Assembly (NCBI GenBank): GCA_002403455.1
Contig: DHHV01000067.1
Coordinates: 15,777 to 27,201 of the forward strand
DNA from: Hyphomonadaceae bacterium UBA4763
GTDB taxonomy: Bacteria; Pseudomonadota; Alphaproteobacteria; Caulobacterales; Aquidulcibacteraceae
DNA length: 11,425 bases
Direction of reading: 5' to 3'
The notes under the pieces: generated by a model
What the model was told of the DNA's origin: nothing
The model's database searches: none
What the model saw: the letters and a program-made list of their open reading frames with translations, nothing else
In this document: one piece after another, positions 1 to 6,680 of the stretch
Position numbering within the stretch: the first letter of the stretch is position 1
Layout: each line of letters starts with the position of its first letter
Program-made: the position numbers and the translations under genes

Positions 1-22
1 TGTCAGGAACGAACCACTAGGA
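1..22. repeat. Left arm of a 22-bp inverted repeat (probable IS end)
   Basis: Bases 1-22 begin TGTCAGGAACG and end ACCACTAGGA. The reverse complement of 11394-11415 is the same 22 bases with one mismatch, at base 12 (A here, G on the right). The arm contains CTAG at 17-20. Insertion sequences of the IS630 family are known to prefer CTAG and duplicate the TA. The best reading is therefore that the last bases of an IS lying to the left end at about 16-19, and unique chromosome starts after them. The family assignment is inference; no transposase lies inside the window. Confidence 0.6.
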
Positions 23-415
23 TTAGGGCAGCGCGGCAACCAGAATGGCTGGCGCAGCGCTTTGCTGGGCGCGGACGGCCTCGCCGAGGTTTTTGCTCAT
101 GTCGGTGAACTTCACCGCCAAGTCAGCGCCGTCTTTCTGCTCCACCTGCAAGGTCACCCAATAAAGCCCGCCATCGCCGAGATAGCTATATTTGCCAGTC
201 GCAGTGATGGTCTTCGAGACGCGACCAAATTCGCATTTCTCGACATTGAAGATTTGCTTGCCTTGCACCGGCGCGATTGGGTGGACATGGTCACGGGCGG
301 TGCGGCCCATTTGGGCGCCGACATCTTGGGTCTGCTGGGGAGAGCAGGGCTCGGCAAGCGCTGGCGCGGCGAATGCGGCGAGGATCAATCCGAGAGCTGG
401 GGCGGAAAAACGCAT
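23..415 (-). CDS. Small secreted protein of unknown function
   Basis: The product is a 130-residue protein exported by the Sec pathway; I do not recognise a family. The ATG at 415 is chosen because AGGAG (425-429) lies 9 nt upstream of it, and because the protein then opens with a classic signal peptide: Arg-2, a hydrophobic stretch at about 5-20, and an A-L-A cleavage site before Glu-22. A longer frame from a GTG at 436 would place the Shine-Dalgarno sequence inside the gene. The mature part has two cysteines (24 and 61), which could form a disulphide, and looks like a small mixed beta-rich domain with a G-K-Y-S-Y-L-G-D-G-G-L-Y-W stretch. The stop codon TAA (23-25) directly abuts the repeat arm at 1-22 but is two bases outside its CTAG, so the C-terminus is probably native. 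The gene appears to be monocistronic within the window. Confidence 0.75.
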   Translation of the reverse strand: MRFSAPALGLILAAFAAPALAEPCSPQQTQDVGAQMGRTARDHVHPIAPVQGKQIFNVEKCEFGRVSKTITATGKYSYLGDGGLYWVTLQVEQKDGADLAVKFTDMSKNLGEAVRAQQSAAPAILVAALP

Positions 416-523
416 AAGGGACGGCTCCTGTTTCACAGAATGCCCGCAGCATGATCACGACAGGATGAAATTTCGTGAACGACATCGGCGAAAATGCGTC
501 GAACCTCTCGTAAAGGTTGAGGG

Positions 524-531
524 TTAACCAT
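524..531 (+). promoter_or_regulatory. TTAACCAT, possible CtrA half-site
   Basis: The octamer TTAACCAT sits 109 bp upstream of the secreted-protein start, in the 190-bp gap between divergent genes. It matches the half-site known for the alphaproteobacterial cell-cycle regulator CtrA. An octamer occurs by chance often enough that this is weak evidence. A short AACCT/AGGTT inverted repeat (502-506 and 514-518) lies next to it. Confidence 0.2.
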
Positions 532-605
532 TGGCGCTCAGATTGGGCGGGGACGTGGGCTTAGGCTGGGTATCGCTTGGATGACCGCGCCGCTGCCAGG
601 GGAGC

Positions 606-899
606 GTGGCCACTCAATTAATCCCCAGGGGCCCAAAGATAGAGATCGATACGCCATCAGTTTTCGCCAATGGCTATTTCCGTGATCAAGCTTTGGATAC
701 TGCAATCAAATCCCCCGTCATTAACTTTAGATGTTCGGACGAGGCTGTCGCGCTCCCAACGGAACGCGTTTTGTTCGGCACGACGTCGGCAGAAATCAGC
801 CGAGACATGGGGCTCGCCAATGCCGATGTTGAGGCCTTGGAACAAATCCTCGACGAGATCCGCGATCGCCGCCCTGCCAAACCGCTGAAGTTCGAATAA
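606..899 (+). CDS. Hypothetical protein, 97 residues, lower GC than neighbours
   Basis: This open frame encodes a protein I do not recognise. The only usable start is GTG at 606, since a stop at 582-584 closes the frame upstream and the next ATG in frame is at residue 68. A GGGGAG sits directly against this GTG, too close for a normal ribosome-binding site, so the start is doubtful. The C-terminal half reads like real protein, with a region E-I-S-R-D-M-G-L followed by an acidic helix and a basic tail ending P-L-K-F-E. The first 120 bases are 60/120 G+C against 75/120 in hemN, so the gene may be acquired or decaying. It stands alone between a divergent secreted-protein gene and the end of the HAD gene coming the other way. 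It could be a genuine small gene or a degraded fragment. Confidence 0.45.
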   Translation: MATQLIPRGPKIEIDTPSVFANGYFRDQALDTAIKSPVINFRCSDEAVALPTERVLFGTTSAEISRDMGLANADVEALEQILDEIRDRRPAKPLKFE

Positions 900-937
900 T
901 TTCTACGTCCAGATCGTCTGGCAAGACCGCGCCGCCC

Positions 938-1633
938 TCACCCCTTGGCGGGAATATCGGCCAAAAACGCTTTCAAATCCTCCGTCACCCAATCGACATG
1001 CGGAAGATCGGCCTTCTCATTGCCGGGCTCATGCCCCCAAGAGGGGCCGGAGCGGACCAAAATGGTCGTCATGCCGACCGCTTTGGCGGGGGCCAAATTG
1101 CGGGCGAGGTCTTCAAAGAACGCCGTTCGCGCCGGGACCGCGCCGCTCCATTGCAAAAAGCGCGCAAAGCCATCGGCGCTGGGCTTTGGCTCAAACCGCG
1201 AGGATTCGATGCAGAAAATGCCGTCAAACAAATCCAGCACGCCAAGCGCGCCCAACACCCGTTCGGCATGGCGGGTCGAGCCGTTTGTGTAGATCAGCCG
1301 TCGACCATTCAGGCCGTGTAATTCGGCGCGCAAATCCGGCGCAGCGGCGAGCCGCTCCAACGAAATGTCGTGGACGTAATCGAGAAAGGCGCGTGGCGAC
1401 AGCCCGTGCTCGCGCATCAGCCCGTTCAAGGTCGTGCCATGCCGGTGGTAATAATCTTTTTGTAAAAAGCGGGCTTGCGCCAAATCCAGGCTCAATTCAC
1501 GCGCGACGAATTCGGTCATTTTGACGTCGATCAGCGCGAACAAATCGCACCACGCCGGGTAGAGCGTGTTGTCGAGATCGAACGCCCAGGTCTCGATGGC
1601 GTCGAGCGGCGCAGAAGGCGGCGAGGCGCTCAT
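938..1633 (-). CDS. HAD-family hydrolase, pyrimidine 5'-nucleotidase type
   Basis: The product is a 231-residue cytoplasmic HAD phosphatase that probably dephosphorylates nucleoside monophosphates or a similar small phosphate ester. Motif I is F-D-L-D-N-T-L-Y-P, with nucleophile Asp-19 and acid/base Asp-21. Motif II is T-N-G-S (Thr-116), motif III is Lys-150 in E-P-K-P-S, and motif IV is F-F-E-D (Glu-174, Asp-175) followed by R-N-L, a pattern typical of the pyrimidine 5'-nucleotidase (Sdt1/YjjG-like) branch. A helical cap lies between motifs I and II. The length fits the family. Its ATG overlaps the stop of the DUF1036 gene by 4 nt (ATGA), pointing to translational coupling in the argB operon. 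Homologues of this type are commonly found beside argB in alphaproteobacteria; why is not established. The substrate cannot be read from sequence. Confidence 0.88.
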   Translation of the reverse strand: MSASPPSAPLDAIETWAFDLDNTLYPAWCDLFALIDVKMTEFVARELSLDLAQARFLQKDYYHRHGTTLNGLMREHGLSPRAFLDYVHDISLERLAAAPDLRAELHGLNGRRLIYTNGSTRHAERVLGALGVLDLFDGIFCIESSRFEPKPSADGFARFLQWSGAVPARTAFFEDLARNLAPAKAVGMTTILVRSGPSWGHEPGNEKADLPHVDWVTEDLKAFLADIPAKG

Positions 1634-2709
1634 TGGGTGGGCGAACGCGAAAGCGGCGCGGCGGCGAAATCGCGCTCGAAAAACTCAAACACGATGTTTT
1701 CCCGTCCCTGCGGCGGTTTGGCGGCGACAAAGCCTTGGTCGTCATAGCCGCGCGCCGCGCAGCCGCCCCGGCCATCAATGGCGAAGCGGGTCGCGCCGAC
1801 GCAAAAGCGCTCTGTGGTTTGCGATAATTGCCGATCGCCAGTATCAGTCTCCATGATGCCGTGCACATAATACATAGTCTGCAAAAGCGGTTCGTTGATG
1901 GCGCGGGCGCATTCGCCCGCCGGCAATTCCCACCAGCCGCGGCTCTCCCAATCATCGGCGCGCCGCCGCGCGATCGCCGCCCAGACGCGATTTGGCGTCC
2001 GATTGCACAGCAACAGACCGACATTTTGCTGCTTGCGCCGCGCTTCGGCCTCCATGGCATCGATCAACGCAGCCTCCGTCGCATTGGCGGGCAGGCGCTG
2101 CTCGCGCTGGAAGCGCTGCACGGCTTGGCTGGTGCGGCGCCTCGCATAGCCATCGATCCGGCGCGCATCGAGCCCCAGATCGGCGACCAGGCGCTGAATT
2201 CCAGCGGCGCGGGCGCGCGCCATGCCGAAATTTTCGGTCTCGGTCAGCCGCGTCGTGAACAAGGTGCGCTTGTCGATCGTGATCGCAATGAACTCGGCCG
2301 AATTCAGCCGCGCCTCTTGGCAGGTGGAACGCGGTTGAGCTTGTTTGAAGCGGCCGCGCTCGGCGATGCAATAATAATGCCCGGCCCCCCACTGGCGCGG
2401 CGGACCGGCATGGGCGTCGGAGGAGCGGGCGTGAAGATAAGCCGGGCCCTGCGGCAAGGGCGCGGCTAAGACCTGGCGGCATTCGCCCGGCCGGATGCGG
2501 GTCCATCCTTCGACCGTCAGGGAATTGCCGGGGCCGGTCGCGCTCGCGGTTTCGACGATATAGCTCGTTTCATTGCAGACTTGCCAGCCGTCATTGGGAC
2601 TCTGGCTGCGCGGCGGACGCGATTGCGCCAGCGCCTGCAGGGGCGGCGCCAGCGCCGCCAGCGCGAGCCCGACAAGGACGGTCTTAATGAATGAGCGTGC
2701 CGGCCCCAT
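1630..2709 (-). CDS. Exported protein with two DUF1036 repeats
   Basis: The product is a 359-residue periplasmic or secreted protein. The ATG at 2709 is preferred because the protein then opens with a signal peptide (hydrophobic stretch about 8-25, A-L-A-Q at 26-29). Upstream in-frame ATGs at 2739 and 2754 would put 10-15 polar and Trp-rich residues in front of it. Two copies of a DUF1036-like unit are visible, at about 40-145 and 232-345. Each begins C-N-x-T and has G-E-C exactly 32 residues after the first Cys (Cys-45/Cys-77 and Cys-235/Cys-267), then two more cysteines at similar spacing (114/130 and 303/317). The pattern suggests two disulphides per unit. Between them, at about 170-222, lies a segment that looks like a peptidoglycan-binding-type three-helix motif (a domain around R-T-S-Q-A-V-Q-R-F-Q). 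The gene overlaps the 3' end of argB by 26 bp and the HAD start by 4 bp. A cell-envelope role is inference; no function is established for DUF1036. Confidence 0.82.
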   Translation of the reverse strand: MGPARSFIKTVLVGLALAALAPPLQALAQSRPPRSQSPNDGWQVCNETSYIVETASATGPGNSLTVEGWTRIRPGECRQVLAAPLPQGPAYLHARSSDAHAGPPRQWGAGHYYCIAERGRFKQAQPRSTCQEARLNSAEFIAITIDKRTLFTTRLTETENFGMARARAAGIQRLVADLGLDARRIDGYARRRTSQAVQRFQREQRLPANATEAALIDAMEAEARRKQQNVGLLLCNRTPNRVWAAIARRRADDWESRGWWELPAGECARAINEPLLQTMYYVHGIMETDTGDRQLSQTTERFCVGATRFAIDGRGGCAARGYDDQGFVAAKPPQGRENIVFEFFERDFAAAPLSRSPTQ

Positions 2710-3592
2710 AAGTCGTGAACAATTCCACCAAGAGCGCATGCGGCTTTCGCCCATCCAAGATGACTACGCCCTGAACGCCCTGATCGAGCGCGGCGATTGC
2801 GGTTTCCAATTTGGGGATCATGCCGCCAGTCGCGACTTTTGTCTCTATCAACTTTTGCGCGTCGGCGCGCAGCAGATCGCGGATCAAGCGCCTGTCCGCA
2901 TCGAGCACGCCAGCCACATCCGTCAGCAACATGAAGCGGGCCGCCCCCAACGCGCCGGCCAGCGCGCCGGCGGCGGTGTCGGCGTTGATGTTATAGCTTT
3001 GGCCGCTGGCGTCGGCGGCGACGGGCGCGACGACTGGGATAAAGTCCTCCGGCGCGTGCAAGAGCGCGTGCAGAATGGTCGGATCGACGGCGTGCGGCTC
3101 GCCGACAAAGCCAAGATCGAGCACCCGCTCGACATGGCTGTCGGGGTCGCGCGCCCGGCGGGTGGTCTTGCGCGCCCGCAACAGGCCCGCATCGGCGCCG
3201 GAAAGGCCAACCGCTTTGCCGCCCGCCGCCGTGATCGCCCGAACGATTTGTTTGTTGATCGAGCCGGCCAGCACCATTTCGACGACTTCCATGGTCGGGG
3301 CGTCGGTGACGCGCAAGCCGTCCTCGAAGCGGCTCTGGATCGCCAGCCGGTCCAGCATCCGTCCGATCTGCGGCCCGCCGCCATGTACGACGACCGGGTT
3401 GACGCCGAGATGTTTCAACAACACCACGTCTTGCGCAAAGCTGGCGGCGAGCGCTTCCTCACCCATCGCATGGCCGCCATATTTGATGACGATCGTCTTG
3501 CGATCATAGGTCTGAATGAAGGGCAGCGCTTCGGCGAGCGTGCGCGCGATTGCAAAGCCGGTTTCCTGATCCTGCGCGTCACTGGCGGACAT
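2684..3592 (-). CDS. argB: Acetylglutamate kinase ArgB
   Basis: The enzyme phosphorylates N-acetyl-L-glutamate with ATP, the second step of arginine (ornithine) synthesis, in the cytoplasm. The 302-residue length fits the family. Visible signatures of the amino-acid-kinase fold are K-Y-G-G-H-A-M (Lys-37), H-G-G-G-P-Q-I (70-76), N-I-N-A-D (201-205), L-L-T-D-V (222-226), G-G-M-I-P-K (256-261, Lys-261) and the C-terminal G-A-G-T-L-I. The usual C/S-G-K-D-G segment reads S-G-A-D-A-G (131-136), losing its lysine, a minor departure. An N-terminal helix of about 25 residues precedes the core, as in arginine-inhibited hexameric forms, so feedback control by arginine is plausible. The ATG at 3592 has GGAAGA (3599-3604) 6 nt upstream. 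It is the first gene of an apparent operon with the DUF1036 and HAD genes and is divergent from panD. Confidence 0.97.
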   Translation of the reverse strand: MSASDAQDQETGFAIARTLAEALPFIQTYDRKTIVIKYGGHAMGEEALAASFAQDVVLLKHLGVNPVVVHGGGPQIGRMLDRLAIQSRFEDGLRVTDAPTMEVVEMVLAGSINKQIVRAITAAGGKAVGLSGADAGLLRARKTTRRARDPDSHVERVLDLGFVGEPHAVDPTILHALLHAPEDFIPVVAPVAADASGQSYNINADTAAGALAGALGAARFMLLTDVAGVLDADRRLIRDLLRADAQKLIETKVATGGMIPKLETAIAALDQGVQGVVILDGRKPHALLVELFTTYGAGTLIH

Positions 3593-3613
3593 GGCGATTC
3601 TTCCGAAAATTCA

Positions 3614-3629
3614 GCGTCTTTTTAGACGC
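3614..3629 (-). promoter_or_regulatory. Small hairpin in the argB leader
   Basis: GCGTCT and AGACGC form a perfect 6-bp stem with a 4-base loop (TTTT on the plus strand, AAAA in argB mRNA). It ends about 10 nt before the argB ribosome-binding site. It could affect argB translation or be incidental; the stem is short and no run of U follows in either direction. Confidence 0.3.
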
Positions 3630-3686
3630 CGCGCCGCATTTTACGAGAGAAAAAGCCGCGCTGACGCAAGTTTAACCGAGCTGTGA

Positions 3687-3715
3687 TTGCTGATGCGCGC
3701 GCGCGGTCTTATATG
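3687..3715 (+). promoter_or_regulatory. Candidate sigma-70 promoter for panD
   Basis: TTGCTG (3687-3692) and TATATG (3710-3715) are separated by 17 bp and lie about 85 bp before the panD start, in the 208-bp gap shared with divergent argB. It is the best -35/-10 pair I can see in this gap. It rests on consensus match only. Confidence 0.4.
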
Positions 3716-3800
3716 CACGCTTCTGCCTGCGGGTGACCAGCTTTGCCCAGAGCACAGAACAATTTTGGCGCGCGCGCTTTTGCCAGCATTGCGAGACGAC

Positions 3801-4160
3801 ATGTTGCTGACGATGATGAAGGCCAAATTGCACCGCGCAGCGGTGACGCAGGCCGATCTGCATTATGAGGGGTCGATCTCGATCGATGGCGATCTGCTCG
3901 ACCGCGCCGATATTCTGCCGCATGAGCAAGTCGACGTGTTGAACATCACCACCGGCGCGCGGTTTACGACTTACGCGATTTCCGCGCCGCGCGGGTCGAA
4001 GACTTTCGGCGTGAATGGGGCCGCCGCGCGTCTGGTGCAAAAAGGCGATCGGATCATCGTGGTGGCCTATTGCCAGCTGCCGGCCGAAGAAGCGCGCAAT
4101 TATGCGCCAAATGTCGTGCTGCTGAACGAGTATAATGAGGTCGTCTCCTCGGCGGCCTAA
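3801..4160 (+). CDS. panD: Aspartate 1-decarboxylase PanD (proenzyme)
   Basis: The enzyme makes beta-alanine from L-aspartate for pantothenate and coenzyme A synthesis. It is a pyruvoyl enzyme: the chain self-cleaves between Gly-24 and Ser-25 in H-Y-E-G-S, leaving a short beta chain and a catalytic alpha chain whose new N-terminus is pyruvoyl. The start at 3801 is chosen because it places this Gly-Ser pair at exactly 24/25 as in the E. coli enzyme and gives the usual length of 119 residues. The open frame runs up to 38 codons further upstream but reads nothing like PanD. Arg-54 and Tyr-58 (R-F-T-T-Y) are the conserved active-site residues. The ribosome-binding site is poor. The strong D-L-H-Y-E-G-S and G-V-N-G-A-A-A-R blocks leave little doubt. 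It is the first of two codirectional genes, followed by hemN. Confidence 0.96.
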   Translation: MLLTMMKAKLHRAAVTQADLHYEGSISIDGDLLDRADILPHEQVDVLNITTGARFTTYAISAPRGSKTFGVNGAAARLVQKGDRIIVVAYCQLPAEEARNYAPNVVLLNEYNEVVSSAA

Positions 4161-4167
4161 ATGCCGC

Positions 4168-4254
4168 GCGACCAAGGTCTAAACCCGAAAACGCCAAAAA
4201 CACAGCCGCTTGCGGCCTTGGTCGCAGAGTAGGAACCGGCTGGGTTTGCTAGAC
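4168..4254 (+). promoter_or_regulatory. Structured hemN leader with competing pairings
   Basis: Two long complementary pairs interleave in the 102-bp gap between panD and hemN. Segment A (4168-4177, GCGACCAAGG) is perfectly complementary to 4216-4225. Segment B (4177-4186, GTCTAAACCC) is complementary to 4242-4254 with a 3-nt bulge. The order A-B-A'-B' means the two helices form a pseudoknot or exclude each other. A smaller hairpin GCCGC-TT-GCGGC (4205-4216) competes with A'. The B' segment ends 8 nt before the hemN ATG, where no good Shine-Dalgarno sequence is visible, so folding could control hemN translation. A panD terminator is the other reading, but no T-run follows. No FNR box (TTGAT-N4-ATCAA) is present. 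Confidence 0.35.
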
Positions 4255-4262
4255 CCGCCGAC

Positions 4263-5612
4263 ATGAGAGAGTCCTGGCTCGCCTTCGCCGCCCGCGAAAC
4301 CCCGCGTTATACGTCCTATCCGACGGCGGCGCAGTTTTCGGCCGCGATCGGCGCAAAAGAGGTCGGCGGCTGGGCAAGCGCAATCGATCGAGCGCACCGG
4401 CTGTCGATCTATGTGCATGTACCGTTCTGCGCGCAATTATGCTGGTATTGCGGCTGCCACACCACAATCCCGAACGGTTATGATCGCGCAACGCGCTATG
4501 TTCGCACGCTGCTGCGCGAGATCGATCTGTGGGCAAAGCGCCTCGGACCGCATCGCGGCGCCCATCACGTGCATTTTGGCGGCGGCACGCCGAGTTTTCT
4601 GACCGCCGCTGATCTGAAAACCATTCTCAGCGCCATTGATCTGGCCTTTTCGATCGCGCCGGGGGCCGAGATCGCCATCGAGATCGACCCGCGCACGGTG
4701 GACGCGGCGCGCATTGCCGGTTTGTCGGAAGCAGGCTTTACCCGCGCCAGCCTCGGCGCCCAGGATTTTGATGCGCGCGTGCAAACGGCTGTCAACCGCA
4801 TCCAACCTTTTGAGCAAGTCGCCGCGGTGGCGGAAGCGCTGCGGGCCGCCGGCATTGAGCGGCTCAACCTTGATCTGATGTACGGCCTGCCGCACCAGAC
4901 CGTTGACAGCGTTGAGCAAACACAAAAACTGGCGGCCTCGCTCAATCCCGATCGGGTGGCGGTGTTCGGCTATGCGCATGTGCCGTGGTTCAAGCGCCAT
5001 CAAGCGATGATCGATGAAGCCGAGCTGCCGGACATCGCCCAGCGGCTGTTGCAGGCGCAAGCGGCCGCCGATGTCTGGGAAAGCGCCGGCTATGCGCCGA
5101 TCGGCTTTGACCATTACGCCGCGCCCGAAGACAGCCTGACGGCGGCGGCGCGCGCCGGGCGGCTGCGGCGCAATTTTCAAGGCTATACCGACGACCCGGC
5201 CGATGCGTTGATCGGACTTGGCGCGTCGTCGATCTCGGATTTTCCGGGCGGGATGGCCCAAAATGCGCGCGACATTGCCGATTGGACGCGGATGATCGAA
5301 GCGGGGGCGCTGCCAATCGATCGCGGCGTTGGCCGCACGGCCGAGGACCGCTTGCGCGGCCTGGCGATCGAGCGCTTGCTCTGCGCGATGAGCGTGGATC
5401 TGGCCGAAATCTGTGTGAGCGCCGGATTCGCCGAAGATGCGCTGGATGACTGCCTGCCGGGCCTGCGCGCTCTGGCCGACGAGGCTCTATGCGTGGTCGA
5501 GGGGCGGCGCGTCGGCATACCAATTGCAGCGCGCTTGCTGGCGCGCACGGTGGCGCGTCGGCTGGACGCCTATGCGAAGGACGCGCCGCAGCGCCATTCG
5601 GTGTCGGTGTGA
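4263..5612 (+). CDS. hemN: Oxygen-independent coproporphyrinogen III oxidase HemN
   Basis: This radical-SAM enzyme converts coproporphyrinogen III to protoporphyrinogen IX without oxygen, in the cytoplasm, for haem (and bacteriochlorophyll, if made). The protein is 449 residues, close to the usual 450-460. The [4Fe-4S] motif is Cys-56, Cys-60, Cys-63 with the extra Cys-65 (C-x3-C-x2-C-x-C), which with Tyr-50 marks true HemN rather than the HemW-like paralogues. Other signatures are P-R-Y-T-S-Y-P (14-20), G-G-G-T-P (106-110), A-V-N-R-I-Q (176-181), G-L-P-H-Q-T and N-F-Q-G-Y-T (304-309). The ATG at 4263 is the only sensible start and needs no trimming. It follows panD by 102 bp and may be partly cotranscribed. 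In this class hemN is often controlled by FnrL and RegA; RegBA lies 3 kb downstream, but no FNR site is seen here. Confidence 0.96.
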   Translation: MRESWLAFAARETPRYTSYPTAAQFSAAIGAKEVGGWASAIDRAHRLSIYVHVPFCAQLCWYCGCHTTIPNGYDRATRYVRTLLREIDLWAKRLGPHRGAHHVHFGGGTPSFLTAADLKTILSAIDLAFSIAPGAEIAIEIDPRTVDAARIAGLSEAGFTRASLGAQDFDARVQTAVNRIQPFEQVAAVAEALRAAGIERLNLDLMYGLPHQTVDSVEQTQKLAASLNPDRVAVFGYAHVPWFKRHQAMIDEAELPDIAQRLLQAQAAADVWESAGYAPIGFDHYAAPEDSLTAAARAGRLRRNFQGYTDDPADALIGLGASSISDFPGGMAQNARDIADWTRMIEAGALPIDRGVGRTAEDRLRGLAIERLLCAMSVDLAEICVSAGFAEDALDDCLPGLRALADEALCVVEGRRVGIPIAARLLARTVARRLDAYAKDAPQRHSVSV

Positions 5613-5619
5613 CGGGGTG

Positions 5620-5642
5620 CAGCGCTTAACGGGCGAGCGCTG
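5620..5642. terminator. Hairpin at the hemN / cupin-like convergent junction
   Basis: CAGCGCT (5620-5626) and AGCGCTG (5636-5642) form a perfect 7-bp GC-rich stem with a 9-nt loop. It begins 8 nt after the hemN stop and includes the stop codon of the opposing gene. Its place between convergent genes suits a shared terminator, but neither side has a T-run. Confidence 0.3.
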
Positions 5643-6567
5643 GGGCAGGGTCGATGATCTGCCCCGGGCGGGCCGGGTCCAGTCGGAACAAGGGGGCGGG
5701 ATTGGGCGCGGCGACGGGGGTCGGCGCGCGGCTTTTCAGCGCCCGCGCCAAGGCGACTTTGGCGAGCATGGCCGGATTGACGGCGCGACCGGGCAAGACC
5801 GGTTTGGCGCCGAAGCGGCGGCGCAGCACGCCATTGGCGAATACGGCGTTGACGCGCAATAGACTGGCCAAAGTCTGGAACTCGCAGGACAAGGCGACGT
5901 TCAACATCGGCCCATTGACAACCCGGTGCGGGGCAAATTGCGGCCAGGTGATCATCTCGCCGGGGGTCAGCGTGAGCGTCTCGGCTTTATCGTCGAAGGC
6001 CGGGACATGGCGCAATTGCTCGGCGGTCTCGCGCAGCACGACGCCTTCGATCGCGGCGGCGTCGGCAAAAGGCGGCGCCGGCGGGTAGAGATAAACGCGC
6101 TTTTCGCCGCGCAATTGCCAGAGCGTCACCAAAGGCGCGTCGAGATGATAAGTGACATGGGCGTTGGCCGAGGAAATCAGCACGCCAACATCGCGCTTGA
6201 CCGATTTTTGACCCGATTGCGCGTCGAAGGCGTTGAACAAATCGGCCGCCAGGTGTTGGAAATCCGGCAAAAAAGCGCTGGCGTTGCGCAGGTTTAGCCA
6301 TAATCGGCCGGCATGGACCGCCTCGACCAAAGCCGCGCCGGAAAGATCGCCCGGATCGCCGCGCCGCCAGGACCGCCAATCGAACGGATCGGCGCTCATG
6401 GTAAACAAACCGAGCTTGTCGCGCGGGTAAGCCTCGATCAACGCGGCGAGGCTGGAATCGTCGGTCGGGACCCGCGCGCCGACATTGTGGCTAAAGCGCA
6501 GCAGGCTGCGGCCGAAATTCTCGCGCGGCGACGGGCCCATATTGCGCAAGTCAATCGCCGTCGTCAT
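5626..6567 (-). CDS. JmjC/cupin-like protein (probable Fe(II)/2-oxoglutarate-type oxygenase)
   Basis: The product is a 313-residue soluble protein with the features of the JmjC/Cupin_8 group. A beta-barrel core at about 85-230 carries His-141 and Asp-143 in Y-H-L-D, and a second histidine, His-214, in P-Q-F-A-P-H-R-V, together an H-x-D...H metal triad. W-Q-L-R-G-E-K-R-V-Y-L-Y-P-P (150-163) is the strand commonly preceding a Y-P-P in this family. A proline/alanine-rich C-terminal tail after about residue 280 looks disordered. If active it would hydroxylate a protein or small-molecule substrate using Fe(II), O2 and 2-oxoglutarate; the substrate is unknown. The ATG at 6567 has AGGGGG (6574-6579) 6 nt upstream. 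It converges on hemN and is preceded by its own likely promoter, so it appears monocistronic. It could instead be a catalytically inert cupin. Confidence 0.75.
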   Translation of the reverse strand: MTTAIDLRNMGPSPRENFGRSLLRFSHNVGARVPTDDSSLAALIEAYPRDKLGLFTMSADPFDWRSWRRGDPGDLSGAALVEAVHAGRLWLNLRNASAFLPDFQHLAADLFNAFDAQSGQKSVKRDVGVLISSANAHVTYHLDAPLVTLWQLRGEKRVYLYPPAPPFADAAAIEGVVLRETAEQLRHVPAFDDKAETLTLTPGEMITWPQFAPHRVVNGPMLNVALSCEFQTLASLLRVNAVFANGVLRRRFGAKPVLPGRAVNPAMLAKVALARALKSRAPTPVAAPNPAPLFRLDPARPGQIIDPAPALAR

Positions 6568-6612
6568 CCTGTTCCCCCTGCTCGCCCGAACGGGTTTGGC
6601 GAAGACTGTTTC

Positions 6613-6641
6613 ATTCTAGCCCAAGTCGATGACGCTCGGAA
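6613..6641 (-). promoter_or_regulatory. Candidate sigma-70 promoter for the cupin-like gene
   Basis: Read on the minus strand, TTCCGA (6636-6641) and TAGAAT (6613-6618) are separated by 17 bp, and the -10 lies 45 bp before the ATG at 6567. The -10 matches TATAAT at five of six positions. It lies in the 113-bp gap after the MFS gene. Confidence 0.45.
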
Positions 6642-6680
6642 GCTATTTACGGCTTTCGTGCAAACTTCATGCTGACCTCG

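Noticed and set aside
909..921. CCAGA-TCG-TCTGG hairpin as terminator between the orphan ORF and the HAD gene
   Set aside because: The stem is only 5 bp, with no T-run on either strand.
2573..3625. 350-codon open frame on the plus strand opposite argB and the DUF1036 gene
   Set aside because: It is a shadow of two strongly recognisable minus-strand genes. Its translation is rich in Arg, Gly and Ala with no motif; long antisense frames are common in GC-rich DNA.
3687..3800. N-terminal extension of panD
   Set aside because: The 38 extra residues are unlike PanD, and the 3801 start places the self-cleavage pair at the conserved 24/25.
4161..4262. FNR/FnrL box upstream of hemN
   Set aside because: No TTGAT-N4-ATCAA or close variant is present in the gap.
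4437..5261. 274-codon minus-strand frame opposite hemN
   Set aside because: It is antisense to a clear HemN with all catalytic motifs, and its composition is typical of shadow frames.
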